DNA from: Candidatus Eisenbacteria bacterium
Lineage (GTDB): Bacteria; Eisenbacteria; RBG-16-71-46
Assembly (NCBI GenBank): GCA_013140805.1
Contig: JABFRW010000031.1
Location: 1-52,098, forward strand
Reading direction: 5' to 3'
DNA: 52,098 nucleotides
Part shown: positions 7,923 to 15,245 of the stretch, piece after piece
Layout: each line of letters starts with the position of its first letter
Numbering within the stretch: the stretch's first letter is position 1
Translations under genes and position numbers: made by a program
Notes under the pieces: model-generated
What the model was told of the DNA's origin: nothing
The model's input: only the letters and a program-made list of their open reading frames with translations
Databases searched by the model: none

Positions 7923-8465
7923 TTATTGTCCGAAGGGGAAGAGATCGTACGAGACGCCGACGGTCACATTGCCGAACATCCGACCGCGCTCGTCCTTGAT
8001 CAATGACTGACCCTCACCGCGCAGGTGGAGGCGGACCTTCTCGACCGGCGAGACGCCGAGTCCGAGTCCGAAATTGAAACCAGTCAGCTCGAGATCCTCG
8101 GATCCCTCTCGGCTCAGAGTGCTCATCGACAGTCCGCCGAACGGGTAGAACTGAATCTTGTCGCCGAACGTCAGGAGCAGATTAGCGCCGAAGCCGGTGG
8201 CCTCGAATCCGTCCCGCGTGTACTGGATGCCACCGATTTCCTGATCGGCGTCACCCGCTTGCGTCATCGCGAAGAACGGCTCGACGGTGAACATCGGCGC
8301 CAGACGAACCGGCACCCTCAGGCCGAAGATCGGGCCCTGCCCGTTGTCGTCTTGAGCAATCGGAATGCTGAGGCCGCCGTAGGCACCGATTCCGATCATT
8401 CCCGCCTGGGCGAGACACGGCATCAGCGCGGCGAGTACCACCGCCGACCATGACCAACGCTTCAT
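7923..8465 (-). CDS. Outer-membrane beta-barrel protein
   Basis: A 180-residue protein with a Sec signal peptide (res 1-21, ending CLAQA). Alternating amphipathic strands follow: IGIGAYGGLSIPI, PIFGLRVPVRLAPMFTVEPFFAM, GFGANLLLTF, IQFYPFGGLSM, NFGLGLGVSPV and NVTVGVSYDLFPF. That pattern and length fit an eight-stranded OmpA/OmpW-like barrel, with the short N-terminal GAYGGLSIP typical of outer-membrane beta-barrel (OMP_b-brl) proteins. It is the first gene of a two-gene unit with the lipoprotein at 7344. The conserved acidic loop QDDNGQG follows the first strand. Confidence 0.8.
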   Translation of the reverse strand: MKRWSWSAVVLAALMPCLAQAGMIGIGAYGGLSIPIAQDDNGQGPIFGLRVPVRLAPMFTVEPFFAMTQAGDADQEIGGIQYTRDGFEATGFGANLLLTFGDKIQFYPFGGLSMSTLSREGSEDLELTGFNFGLGLGVSPVEKVRLHLRGEGQSLIKDERGRMFGNVTVGVSYDLFPFGQ

Positions 8466-8880
8466 CTACTTCCTCCTCGGAGTCGGTTCGCGGCGGCTTG
8501 GCGCGAACACACACGAAAGCAACCACAGCACGCGGGCGCGCCCGCGTGAGGGCAGGAATCACTCTGGCTCCATCCGTGATGGAGGAATCTTCAAGCCCGA
8601 GATCCGGCGAGAGTTGGGATCCCGCGGCCGCCTTGAAATCACACCCGGCGGCGGCGCGCTCGAAGACGCGGCCAGCGCGGGGATTCTAGTGCCGGAGTCC
8701 CGGACCTGCTCGCAGTATTCGTGATTGCACTCATCGCTTTGTCACAATACGAGTTGAGCGATGCACTTCATGCTCCTGTTGAGGTGGCGGGCGCCCCGCG
8801 AGGCGGTTGCTGGTGCGCCGCAGTCGCCCTAGACTGCGTCACTGGCAGTCTCGGATACGCATCAAGACACGGAGGTCCGT
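8466..8880. other. Divergent intergenic region with no gene seen
   Basis: About 415 bases separate the minus-strand barrel gene and the plus-strand surface protein. Short open frames here have no ribosome site or recognisable content. The right part holds the competing hairpins at 8819-8850 and the ribosome site GGAGG (8871-8875). No clear -10/-35 pair was seen; TTGTCA near 8739 is a possible -35. Confidence 0.5.
8819..8850 (+). promoter_or_regulatory. Mutually exclusive hairpins in the leader of the 8881 gene
   Basis: Three segments lie in a row: CGCAGTC (8819-8825), GACTGCG (8832-8838) and GCAGTC (8845-8850). The middle one can pair with the left (7 bp, 6-base loop) or the right (6 bp, 7-base loop), but not both. 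The right-hand arm ends 30 bases before the start codon. This is the layout of an attenuator or translational switch, though chance is possible in GC-rich DNA. Confidence 0.4.
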
Positions 8881-9927
8881 ATGCGTCGAACATGGCGATG
8901 GATGGCATCACTCGCCGGTGCACTCACCCTGGCGCCCGAAGCATTCTCGGGCACCTTGACGATCTCACCGCCGTCGGTGGCGTTCGGGAGTGTATCGATC
9001 TCGGGGCCGCTCGCGTCGACTTCGGTGACGATCACGAATCACGGCAGCGCGACGATCATTCTTGGATTCATCTCCGGAAGCGGTTGCTCGGAGTTCACGG
9101 CGGATGCTTTCTTCGAAGGCCTTCCCGTCACGCCGAAGACGCCTGCGTTTCTGACCGACGGACAATCGTTCAACGTCAACGTCAGCTACGATCCCGTGAA
9201 CCGCGGCGCGGATGCCTGCACATTCACGCTCGAGGATGGCAATGCGGCGGTGGATGCGTTCGGCGTCAGCGGTACCGGAGTGGCGCCGCTGTTGATCGTG
9301 ACCGTTCCAACGCCACCGAACGCATTGACGTTTGCGAATCAGGCCTGGGATACCGGCACCGGCGAGACCAAGAACATCCTGATTCAGAACAACGGCAGCG
9401 AGGCGATCGGGTCGACGAATCTGATTCGAACGCTCAACGCCGGCCTCGACTACGCACTCGGAGCGACATCGTTTCCGATCTCGCCGGGCGACACGGCGCT
9501 GGTTCCGGTGATCTTCAATCCGATCGCAGTGGGCGTGCGGAACGATGTGCTGACACTCGCGCTCGACAGCGATCTGCCCGGCGATCCCGACCGAACGGTG
9601 AATCTGAACGGCATCGGAACTTCTCAGACCGCCGATGTCGGAGAGGACGCTTCGGCGACGCGACTCCGTGGCGTCCATCCGTCGCCGACCCGCGGCCCGC
9701 TGGCGATCGAGTATTCGATTGCACGACCGGGTCGCGTCGACCTGCAGGTCTGCGATCTTTCGGGGCGCGTCGTGGGGCGATCGACTTCGATCGAGTCCGT
9801 TGCCGGGGTACGCACGGTCACCTGGCGGGAAGGCGTCGAGTGGTCGCCGAAGGCAGGCGTGTACTTCGTTCGGCTTGCGCTTGACGGTCGCGTATTGGGG
9901 ACTCGGCGTGTGGTCGTCATCCGCTAG
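8881..9927 (+). CDS. Secreted choice-of-anchor-D protein with FlgD/T9SS-type C-terminal tail
   Basis: A 348-residue exported protein with ribosome site GGAGG five bases upstream of ATG 8881. A signal peptide (res 1-23, SLAGALTLAPEAFSG) is followed by two Ig-like modules of the choice-of-anchor-D / abnormal-spindle (ASH) type. The first (about res 25-138) contains PPSVAFGSVSISGP...STSVTITNHGS; the second (about 140-245) contains LTFANQAWDTGTGETKNILIQNNGS. A C-terminal beta-sandwich (res 260-348) contains HPSPTRGPLAIEYSIARPG, DLSGRVV and KAGVYFVRL, the FlgD-Ig / type IX-like sorting module. Such proteins end up on the surface or are secreted. The similar tail on the metalloprotease at 36881 suggests a shared export route. 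Ligand unknown. Confidence 0.85.
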   Translation: MRRTWRWMASLAGALTLAPEAFSGTLTISPPSVAFGSVSISGPLASTSVTITNHGSATIILGFISGSGCSEFTADAFFEGLPVTPKTPAFLTDGQSFNVNVSYDPVNRGADACTFTLEDGNAAVDAFGVSGTGVAPLLIVTVPTPPNALTFANQAWDTGTGETKNILIQNNGSEAIGSTNLIRTLNAGLDYALGATSFPISPGDTALVPVIFNPIAVGVRNDVLTLALDSDLPGDPDRTVNLNGIGTSQTADVGEDASATRLRGVHPSPTRGPLAIEYSIARPGRVDLQVCDLSGRVVGRSTSIESVAGVRTVTWREGVEWSPKAGVYFVRLALDGRVLGTRRVVVIR

Positions 9928-9984
9928 TCGGCGGTCGGAAGGGCGGCCGCGCGAGCCGGCGTGACCGCCCACACCTGCGACTCG

Positions 9985-10890
9985 TCAAGTCTCGCGAATG
10001 AACGTCCCGTCGCGAAGTTCCGCGATGGCCTGCTGCAGCTCGGATTTCGTGTTCATCACGATCGGTCCGTACCACGCCACCGGTTCTTCGATCGGTTTGC
10101 CGGACACGAGCAGGAATCGGATCCCGTGCTCCCCGGCCTGCACGGTCACCTCATCGCCACGATCGAACACCACGAGCGAACGGTCGCCGGTCTGCTCACG
10201 CAGAAGGGTTTCGGTCGGGCCGGGTTGCTCAGTGAGCACGCCGAGAGGCGGGGAGGCGTCTCGAAACGAGCCGCTGCCCTCGAAGACGTAGGCGAACGCG
10301 CTCCGATTCATCTCCACCGGGAGCGTCTTGCGTCGTCCCGCCGGCACCCACACGTCGAGATAGCTCGGGTCCGCAGCGATTCCGTCGACGGGTCCCCGAC
10401 GACCCCAGAAACTTCCGCACACGACGCGCACGCGAGTGCCGTCATCGTCCGTGATGACCGGAATTTCGCTGCCGACGACATCCTGGTAGCGGGGAGCCGT
10501 GAGCTTGAGCGAAGCGGGAAGGTTCGCCCACAACTGGAATCCGTGCATGCGTCCCGTGGAGTCGCCCTGCGGCATTTCCTGGTGCAGGATGCCGCGACCG
10601 GCCGTCATCCACTGAACGTCGCCGGCGCCGAGTGTCCCCTGGTTGCCGAGGCTGTCGCCATGCGAGACCGACCCCGAGAGCACGTAGGTGATGGTTTCGA
10701 TGCCACGATGAGGATGCCACGGAAAGCCGGCGATGTAGTCCACCGGGCGCTCATTGCGAAAGTCATCGAACAGCAGGAACGGATCAGTCTCGGTCGTATC
10801 TCCGAAGCCAAATGCTCGACGCAGTTTGACTCCGGCGCCCTCGAGCGTCGGCTGAGACTCGACGATGCGTTTGACGGGCCGGATCGACAT
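9985..10890 (-). CDS. Pirin-family bicupin protein
   Basis: A 301-residue cytoplasmic protein of the pirin (YhhW-like) family, whose members bind a metal and some of which oxidise quercetin. The N-terminal cupin holds the metal-site signature GFPWHPHRGIETITYVLSG (two His), with SHGDS and the later AGRGILHQEM (His and Glu). The C-terminal pirin domain continues to res 300. The conserved LLFDDFRNE segment precedes the His motif, and length fits the family (about 230-300). It stands alone: the mod operon ends 135 bases upstream on the same strand, and the surface-protein gene converges from the other side. The physiological substrate cannot be told from sequence. Confidence 0.93.
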   Translation of the reverse strand: MSIRPVKRIVESQPTLEGAGVKLRRAFGFGDTTETDPFLLFDDFRNERPVDYIAGFPWHPHRGIETITYVLSGSVSHGDSLGNQGTLGAGDVQWMTAGRGILHQEMPQGDSTGRMHGFQLWANLPASLKLTAPRYQDVVGSEIPVITDDDGTRVRVVCGSFWGRRGPVDGIAADPSYLDVWVPAGRRKTLPVEMNRSAFAYVFEGSGSFRDASPPLGVLTEQPGPTETLLREQTGDRSLVVFDRGDEVTVQAGEHGIRFLLVSGKPIEEPVAWYGPIVMNTKSELQQAIAELRDGTFIRET

Positions 10891-11025
10891 GACGCCTCCA
10901 GGGTGGGGCGGGACCGCGTGCGGCCCAAATGGCCGATGAGGCTGAGATGCTTCACGAGGTCAATGGATCGACGGAGTCACGACGTGCTGACGCCTTGCTG
11001 ACATTCGAACTCGAGAGCCGTGACG

Positions 11026-12105
11026 TCAGGGTTCGGGCAGGACTTCGACGCCGGTGGCCTTGAACGACGCGAAGGCGTGTACGCCGGGGCGAAGTCCGAG
11101 TTCAGCGATCGCCGAGGCCGTGACCTGAGCCGCAAGCGGGGGGCGACTGTCGAGCATGACTCGAACCCGATCCCCCTTCGGAGGTTCGGGAATCAGCTCG
11201 GTCACTGCGCCTTCCATGATGTTCCGCGCGCTGCCGACCGGCGGGGTCACCGACAGGACGATGTCGTGCGGATGAACGACGAGCTGAACGCGACCGGTTC
11301 GTCCCGGATCCGGGACCGTGAGCGTGGAATCGCCTAAGTTCACGGTGGCGAGTCCGTCGGGATTCGAGTGCGTCAGTTCGCCGCTGAATAGATTCACTCC
11401 GAGAAATGCTGCGACGTACTGCGAGCGCGGATGTCGTACGAATGCCTCGCGGGTGCCGGTCTGAGTGATGCGCCCGCCTTCGAACACGGCAATGCGATGG
11501 CCGAGCGCAAGCGCTTCGGCGGGGTGATGCGTGACGAGGAGCGTGACGCATGCGAGTCCATCGAGAACTCGCTTGAGCTCACCTCGCACCGTGCGACGTG
11601 TCCCGACATCGAGCGCCGAGAGCGGTTCGTCGAGGAGCAAGACCGCAGGGTCCAGGATCAGCGCGCGGGCGAGCGCCACTCGTTGCTGCTGCCCGCCCGA
11701 GAGCTGTGCCGGCCGTCGATCGAGAAGCGCCGACAATTCGAACCGCTCGCTGATCTGGCGAGTGCGGTCCCGTACTTCGCGTGCTCCCACTCCGGATGCG
11801 CGAAGCCCGAACGCGATGTTCCCGAAGGCGTCGAGATGCGGAAACAGGGCGAGGTCCTGCGGGAGGTAGCCGACCGAGCGCGATTCCGGGGCGACGAACT
11901 GCCGTGTCTCCGAGTCGGACAGGACGACCTCATCGAGCACGATGCGCCCCGCATCGGGTTCGATGATGCCGGCGACCAATCGCAGGAGCGTGCTCTTTCC
12001 AGAGCCACTCTCGCCGACCAGCACCGTGATCTCTCCCGGGAGTGCGGTGAGCGAGGCGTCGAGCTGAAAGCTACCGAGCCGCCGTCGTACCTCGAGCTGG
12101 AGCAA
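11026..12105 (-). CDS. modC: Molybdate ABC transporter ATP-binding protein
   Basis: A 359-residue ATPase that powers molybdate uptake. It shows Walker A GESGSGKST (res 31-39), the Q-loop region YLPQDLALFPHL, signature [15 protein letters not shown] and Walker B AVLLLDEPLSALD. A C-terminal Mop/TOBE-type oxyanion-binding domain (about res 290-355) contains ARNIMEGAVTELIPEP...RVMLDSRPPLAAQVT...AELGLRPG, the mark of ModC as opposed to other importers. It starts at TTG 12105, with GGGGGG about eight bases upstream. The 35-base overlap with modB shows translational coupling. It is the last gene of the operon. Confidence 0.92.
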   Translation of the reverse strand: MLQLEVRRRLGSFQLDASLTALPGEITVLVGESGSGKSTLLRLVAGIIEPDAGRIVLDEVVLSDSETRQFVAPESRSVGYLPQDLALFPHLDAFGNIAFGLRASGVGAREVRDRTRQISERFELSALLDRRPAQLSGGQQQRVALARALILDPAVLLLDEPLSALDVGTRRTVRGELKRVLDGLACVTLLVTHHPAEALALGHRIAVFEGGRITQTGTREAFVRHPRSQYVAAFLGVNLFSGELTHSNPDGLATVNLGDSTLTVPDPGRTGRVQLVVHPHDIVLSVTPPVGSARNIMEGAVTELIPEPPKGDRVRVMLDSRPPLAAQVTASAIAELGLRPGVHAFASFKATGVEVLPEP

Positions 12106-12937
12106 ACGAGCGATCCCCCCACCAGCCTGCGGGTGCTGAGCGCAAACCGAGCAGCAGGATGAACGAGAAGGCGAGCAGAAGAATCGAGAGGACGACCGCC
12201 GTGTCGAGGTCCGACTGCAGCTCGAGATAGACCGCCAGCGGCATGGTCTGTGTCACGCCCGGCAGATTTCCGGCGAACGTGATGGTCGCGCCGAATTCAC
12301 CCAGCGAACGAGCGGCGCTCATGGCGACACCCGCGATCAGAGACGGCAGGGAGAGCGGCACCATGACGCGGAAGAATCGCCGCGCTTCGGAGGCCCCCAA
12401 TGTGGCGGCAACCTCGAGCAGTCGCGGGTCCACGCGGGCGAAACCCGCGCGAGCGGGCGAGACGAAGAACGGTGCCGCCATGAAAATCTGGGCGAGCACC
12501 ACGGCGAGTGTCGTGAAGGGAATCGCAACACCGATTCCGCTCAGCAGGTGGCCCGCGAGTCCCATGCGTCCGAAGGCCAACAGGAGCGCGAAGCCGGCCA
12601 CCGTGGGGGGCAGCACCATCGGCAGGTCGATCAGGACTTCGAGCAGGCGCTTGCCCGGAAATTCTCGGGTTGCGAGCAGATACGCGGTGGGGAGTCCCAG
12701 CACCACGACGATCGCGGTCGCGGCGAAGCTCGTCAGCAGGCTGAGTTTCAGTGCCGCCTGCACCGATGGTTCGGCGAGTCGCTGCAGGATGAGGCCGGGG
12801 GAGACTCGCGCGAGCAGGCCGATGAATGGCAGGGCGAGAAATGCCGTCAGCACCAGAACGCCCGCGAGCGCGAGGCCGGGAAGGAGCGGCGGCGCGGGCC
12901 GGCGCTTCGGTCGTCCGGAGGTAATGGTCGGGCTCAC
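12071..12937 (-). CDS. modB: Molybdate ABC transporter permease
   Basis: A 288-residue inner-membrane permease with about six membrane helices, for example PGLALAGVLVLTAFLALPFIGLLA and SLLTSFAATAIVVVLGLPTAYLL. The cytoplasmic EAA-type loop, EVAATLGASEARRFFRVMVPLSLP, is the ATPase docking site. LPMVLPPTVAGFALLLAFG is typical of ModB/CysT permeases. It starts at GTG 12937 in a GTGA overlap with modA and overlaps modC at its end. The order modA-modB-modC is the standard molybdate operon. Confidence 0.94.
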   Translation of the reverse strand: MSPTITSGRPKRRPAPPLLPGLALAGVLVLTAFLALPFIGLLARVSPGLILQRLAEPSVQAALKLSLLTSFAATAIVVVLGLPTAYLLATREFPGKRLLEVLIDLPMVLPPTVAGFALLLAFGRMGLAGHLLSGIGVAIPFTTLAVVLAQIFMAAPFFVSPARAGFARVDPRLLEVAATLGASEARRFFRVMVPLSLPSLIAGVAMSAARSLGEFGATITFAGNLPGVTQTMPLAVYLELQSDLDTAVVLSILLLAFSFILLLGLRSAPAGWWGDRSFAPARGTTAAR

Positions 12938-13749
12938 GGCGCCGCGACGACCGGGATCATCCCGCGCTCTGCAAGGATGCGTTGCCCTTCGGGCGACCTC
13001 ACCAGTTCGACGAAGGCTCGCGACAGCTCGGGAGCTCGCGTGCCTGCGAGTACCGCGATCGGATAGAGCGTCAAGACGTTTGCGGAGTCGGGAATCTCGA
13101 ACGTTCGAACGAATCGCGACAGCGCCGGCGTCACATCCGAACGATAGACGATGCCCGCATCGGCCTCTCCGAGCTGGACCTTGCCGACCACCGCCTTCAC
13201 GTTTTCCTCTTCAGAGACCACATTCGCGAGGACACGGCGTGCGAAGTCGGGATCGAACCCCGTGACGCTCGCCAGATTGCGGAGCATCTCCCGGCCATAG
13301 CGGCCGACCGGGACCGATTCCGCACCCATGACCAGCTTGATTCCGCGTCGCGCCAAGTCCTGAAGTCGCGCGATGCGCGCGGGATTGGTTCGCGGCACGA
13401 TGACGACCAGTCGATTACGCGCGAAGTGTGCGGGCGTCCCCATCACCAGCCCGACCTGTCGAACGTGGTCCATCCAGCGTTCGTCGGCGGAGGCGAAGAC
13501 GTCGGCAATCGCGCCCTGCTCGAGTTGCGCAGCGAGCTGCTGTGAGCCGGCGAGATTCAGCTGAACTCGAACTGCGGGATTCACGTCTTCGAAATGTCGC
13601 GCCAGTTCGCCGAACGACTCTGCGAGTGACGCCGCTGCGAAGACGCGGAGCGCGTTCCGCGGCACGCGTTCCGCGATTGCGTCACCGGGATTGAGGACCA
13701 TCGCGCACCACGCCACCAGCAGCGCTCTCACGGTCGGTTGCCAGTCCAC
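12934..13749 (-). CDS. modA: Molybdate-binding periplasmic protein
   Basis: A 271-residue substrate-binding protein. A signal peptide (RALLVAWCAMVLNPGDAIA) precedes the ModA fold: LRVFAAASLAESFGELARHFE (the first anion-binding loop AAASL), LAGSQQLAAQLEQGAIADVFASAD, NRLVVIVP and GRYGREML. Later come EEENVKAVVGKVQLGEADAGIVYRSDV and a C-terminal ELSRAFVELVRSPEGQRIL. GTG 13749 is preferred, because AAGGAG lies eight bases upstream; GTG 13755 overlaps the regulator stop but leaves only two bases. The mature protein binds molybdate or tungstate and delivers it to ModBC. Confidence 0.93.
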   Translation of the reverse strand: MDWQPTVRALLVAWCAMVLNPGDAIAERVPRNALRVFAAASLAESFGELARHFEDVNPAVRVQLNLAGSQQLAAQLEQGAIADVFASADERWMDHVRQVGLVMGTPAHFARNRLVVIVPRTNPARIARLQDLARRGIKLVMGAESVPVGRYGREMLRNLASVTGFDPDFARRVLANVVSEEENVKAVVGKVQLGEADAGIVYRSDVTPALSRFVRTFEIPDSANVLTLYPIAVLAGTRAPELSRAFVELVRSPEGQRILAERGMIPVVAAP

Positions 13750-13751
13750 CG

Positions 13752-14150
13752 TCACGACTCCTTTCGGTGCTTGCCGACGATGACCTCGGTGGCCTTGATC
13801 ACGGCGAAGGCCTCGTCCCCAATGCGGAGGTCCATCGATTCGGCGGAGGAACGCGTGATCACGGCAACCAGTTCCTGATCGCCGATCCGTACGGTGACCT
13901 CGGCCATCAGTCCGTCGGTTCGAAGCGTTGAGATGCGACCGCGCAGGCGGTTTCGTGCGCTGATCGAGAATGAGTCAGGCGCGGGTGTGGATTCGGAGAG
14001 GCCGAGCAATCGCTCCAACTGATCGCGATGGAACAGCCACTTTCGTCCCACGCGAACGGCAGGGAGTTTTCCCTTTCGAGCAAGGCTCTGAACGCGTCGA
14101 ACATCCAGGTGAAGCAGGGCCGCGGCCTCGCGTACGTCGAGAGTGTTCAG
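13752..14150 (-). CDS. HTH-Mop molybdate-responsive regulator, non-AUG start
   Basis: About 132 residues. The N-terminus is an excisionase-type helix-turn-helix (res 1-50): LDVREAAALLHLDVRRVQSLARKGKLPAVRVGRKWLFHRDQLERLL. The C-terminus (res 66-130) is a Mop-type molybdopterin/oxyanion-binding domain: SARNRLRGRISTLRTDGLMAEV...ELVAVITRSSAESMDLRIGDEAFAVIKATEVIV. This is the layout of small ModE-like regulators that head molybdate operons. The frame has no ATG, GTG or TTG near the domain start; CTG 14150, with GGAG ten bases upstream, is the best candidate, and the next ATG (14435) would add a proline- and arginine-rich stretch crossing the porin gene. It probably senses molybdate and controls the operon and the divergent porin. 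The stop overlaps the alternative modA start. Confidence 0.8.
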   Translation of the reverse strand: MNTLDVREAAALLHLDVRRVQSLARKGKLPAVRVGRKWLFHRDQLERLLGLSESTPAPDSFSISARNRLRGRISTLRTDGLMAEVTVRIGDQELVAVITRSSAESMDLRIGDEAFAVIKATEVIVGKHRKES

Positions 14151-14208
14151 GGTGGTAATTCTCCGGTGGAGCTTGGGATAAGTGATGCTAATGTGCTCAC
14201 CGTCTGGT

Positions 14209-14237
14209 TGCGACAGTATATTGCAGTACTTAGCGCA
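14209..14237. promoter_or_regulatory. Candidate operator between the mod operon and the porin
   Basis: An imperfect inverted repeat lies here: TGCG (14209-14212) with GTA (14216-14218) on the left, and TAC (14227-14229) with CGCA (14234-14237) on the right, around an AT-rich centre. Within it TATATT (14217-14222) on the plus strand and TATACT on the minus strand resemble -10 boxes, although matching -35 boxes are weak. The position between divergent promoters suits the Mop-domain regulator. Confidence 0.35.
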
Positions 14238-14281
14238 CTGCCGGCAAGGGGTGACTTCAGGTTCAGAACGGGGGGATCGAC

Positions 14282-15235
14282 GTGTCCAAAGGGGCTTGGC
14301 CGCTCGCCGTGGCACTGATGTTGGTTGTCGGATTTCACCGTTGCGACGCGTAGACACCGGCGGTGCAGCTGCCCCGCATCGGCGGCTACATTCAGTTGCG
14401 GGAGGTCGCGCAGGAGCGCGTGGGGCTGACGGCATCCCTGAATCGCGCGCGGATCTCCGTCGATGGCAACGCGGCGAGCGGATTTTCGTATCGACTGCTT
14501 GCCGAGTTCGAGGCTTCCGCGGGAGCCCGAAACCCGGCCATGGTCAGTCTGCGCGAAGCGATCGTCAGATGGTCGCGAGGATCGTTCGGCCTCACCGCAG
14601 GTCAGTTCAAGACCCCGTTCAGTCGCGAGTACCTGCTGCCGGTGCCGGTGCTCGAGACTCCCGACTTCGCCGCGGTGGTGGACTCGCTCGCACCGCGCTG
14701 TGACGTCGGATTGATGGGCGAATACGCCTTTGGACCGTTTGCGACGCTCTCGCTCGGCGTCTTCAACGGAGAGGGCCAGAACGCGATCGCCAACCGCGAC
14801 TCCCTGGTGCTCGCGGTGGCACGGATCGTCGCACGGCCGGTGGCGCAGGTCGGGCTGGGTGCGAGTTTCGCGCGCGACGGTCCCGACAGCTTGCGGTGGG
14901 GTATCGAGGCGAATATCGAACAGCAGGGGGGCCTGTTGCGCGGCGAGTACATCCTTCGACATCGCCGCGGTCGCGCGCACGATCGGGACGACTTCGGCTG
15001 GTACCTGCTGGCGGCCTATCGCGTCGTGCCGCAGCTCCAACTGGTCGCCCGAGCGGAACGTTTCGAGCGACCTGCCTTCGGACCCACGCGACGAGTCGAG
15101 GCCGCGACGCTCGGAGGCATCGTCGAGCTGGTTCCGAATCGCATTCGACTGCTGGTCGATGGAGTGCGTCGCCGTACCGGCGCCCAGAGGAATCGATCCG
15201 ACGTCCTCATCGCGCAGCTGCAGGCACGCTTCTGA
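14282..15235 (+). pseudogene. Porin O/P-like outer-membrane porin interrupted by an amber codon
   Basis: The frame opens at GTG 14282 with GGGGGGA upstream and encodes a signal peptide (GAWPLAVALMLVVGF...CDA). Codon 24 (14351-14353) is TAG. The same frame then continues without interruption for 294 codons with a porin-type barrel: IGGYIQLREVAQ, LNRARISVDGN, YRLLAEFEAS, GLTAGQFKTPFSREYL, and a C-terminal aromatic tail QARF. GQFKTPFSRE is the hallmark of the phosphate-selective porin O/P-like family. CAG in place of TAG would give a normal cleavage site DAQTP, so a single C-to-T change (real mutation, sequencing error or suppressed stop) explains it. GTG 14363 could restart translation, but the product would lack a signal peptide. 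The divergent mod operon hints at an anion substrate. Confidence 0.75.
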
Positions 15236-15245
15236 TGCGAGACGC

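Noticed and set aside
8786-8800. TGGCGGGCGCCCCGC, GG-N10-GC spacing upstream of the 8881 gene
   Set aside because: Only the minimal GG and GC agree with the sigma-54 consensus, as expected by chance in such GC-rich sequence.
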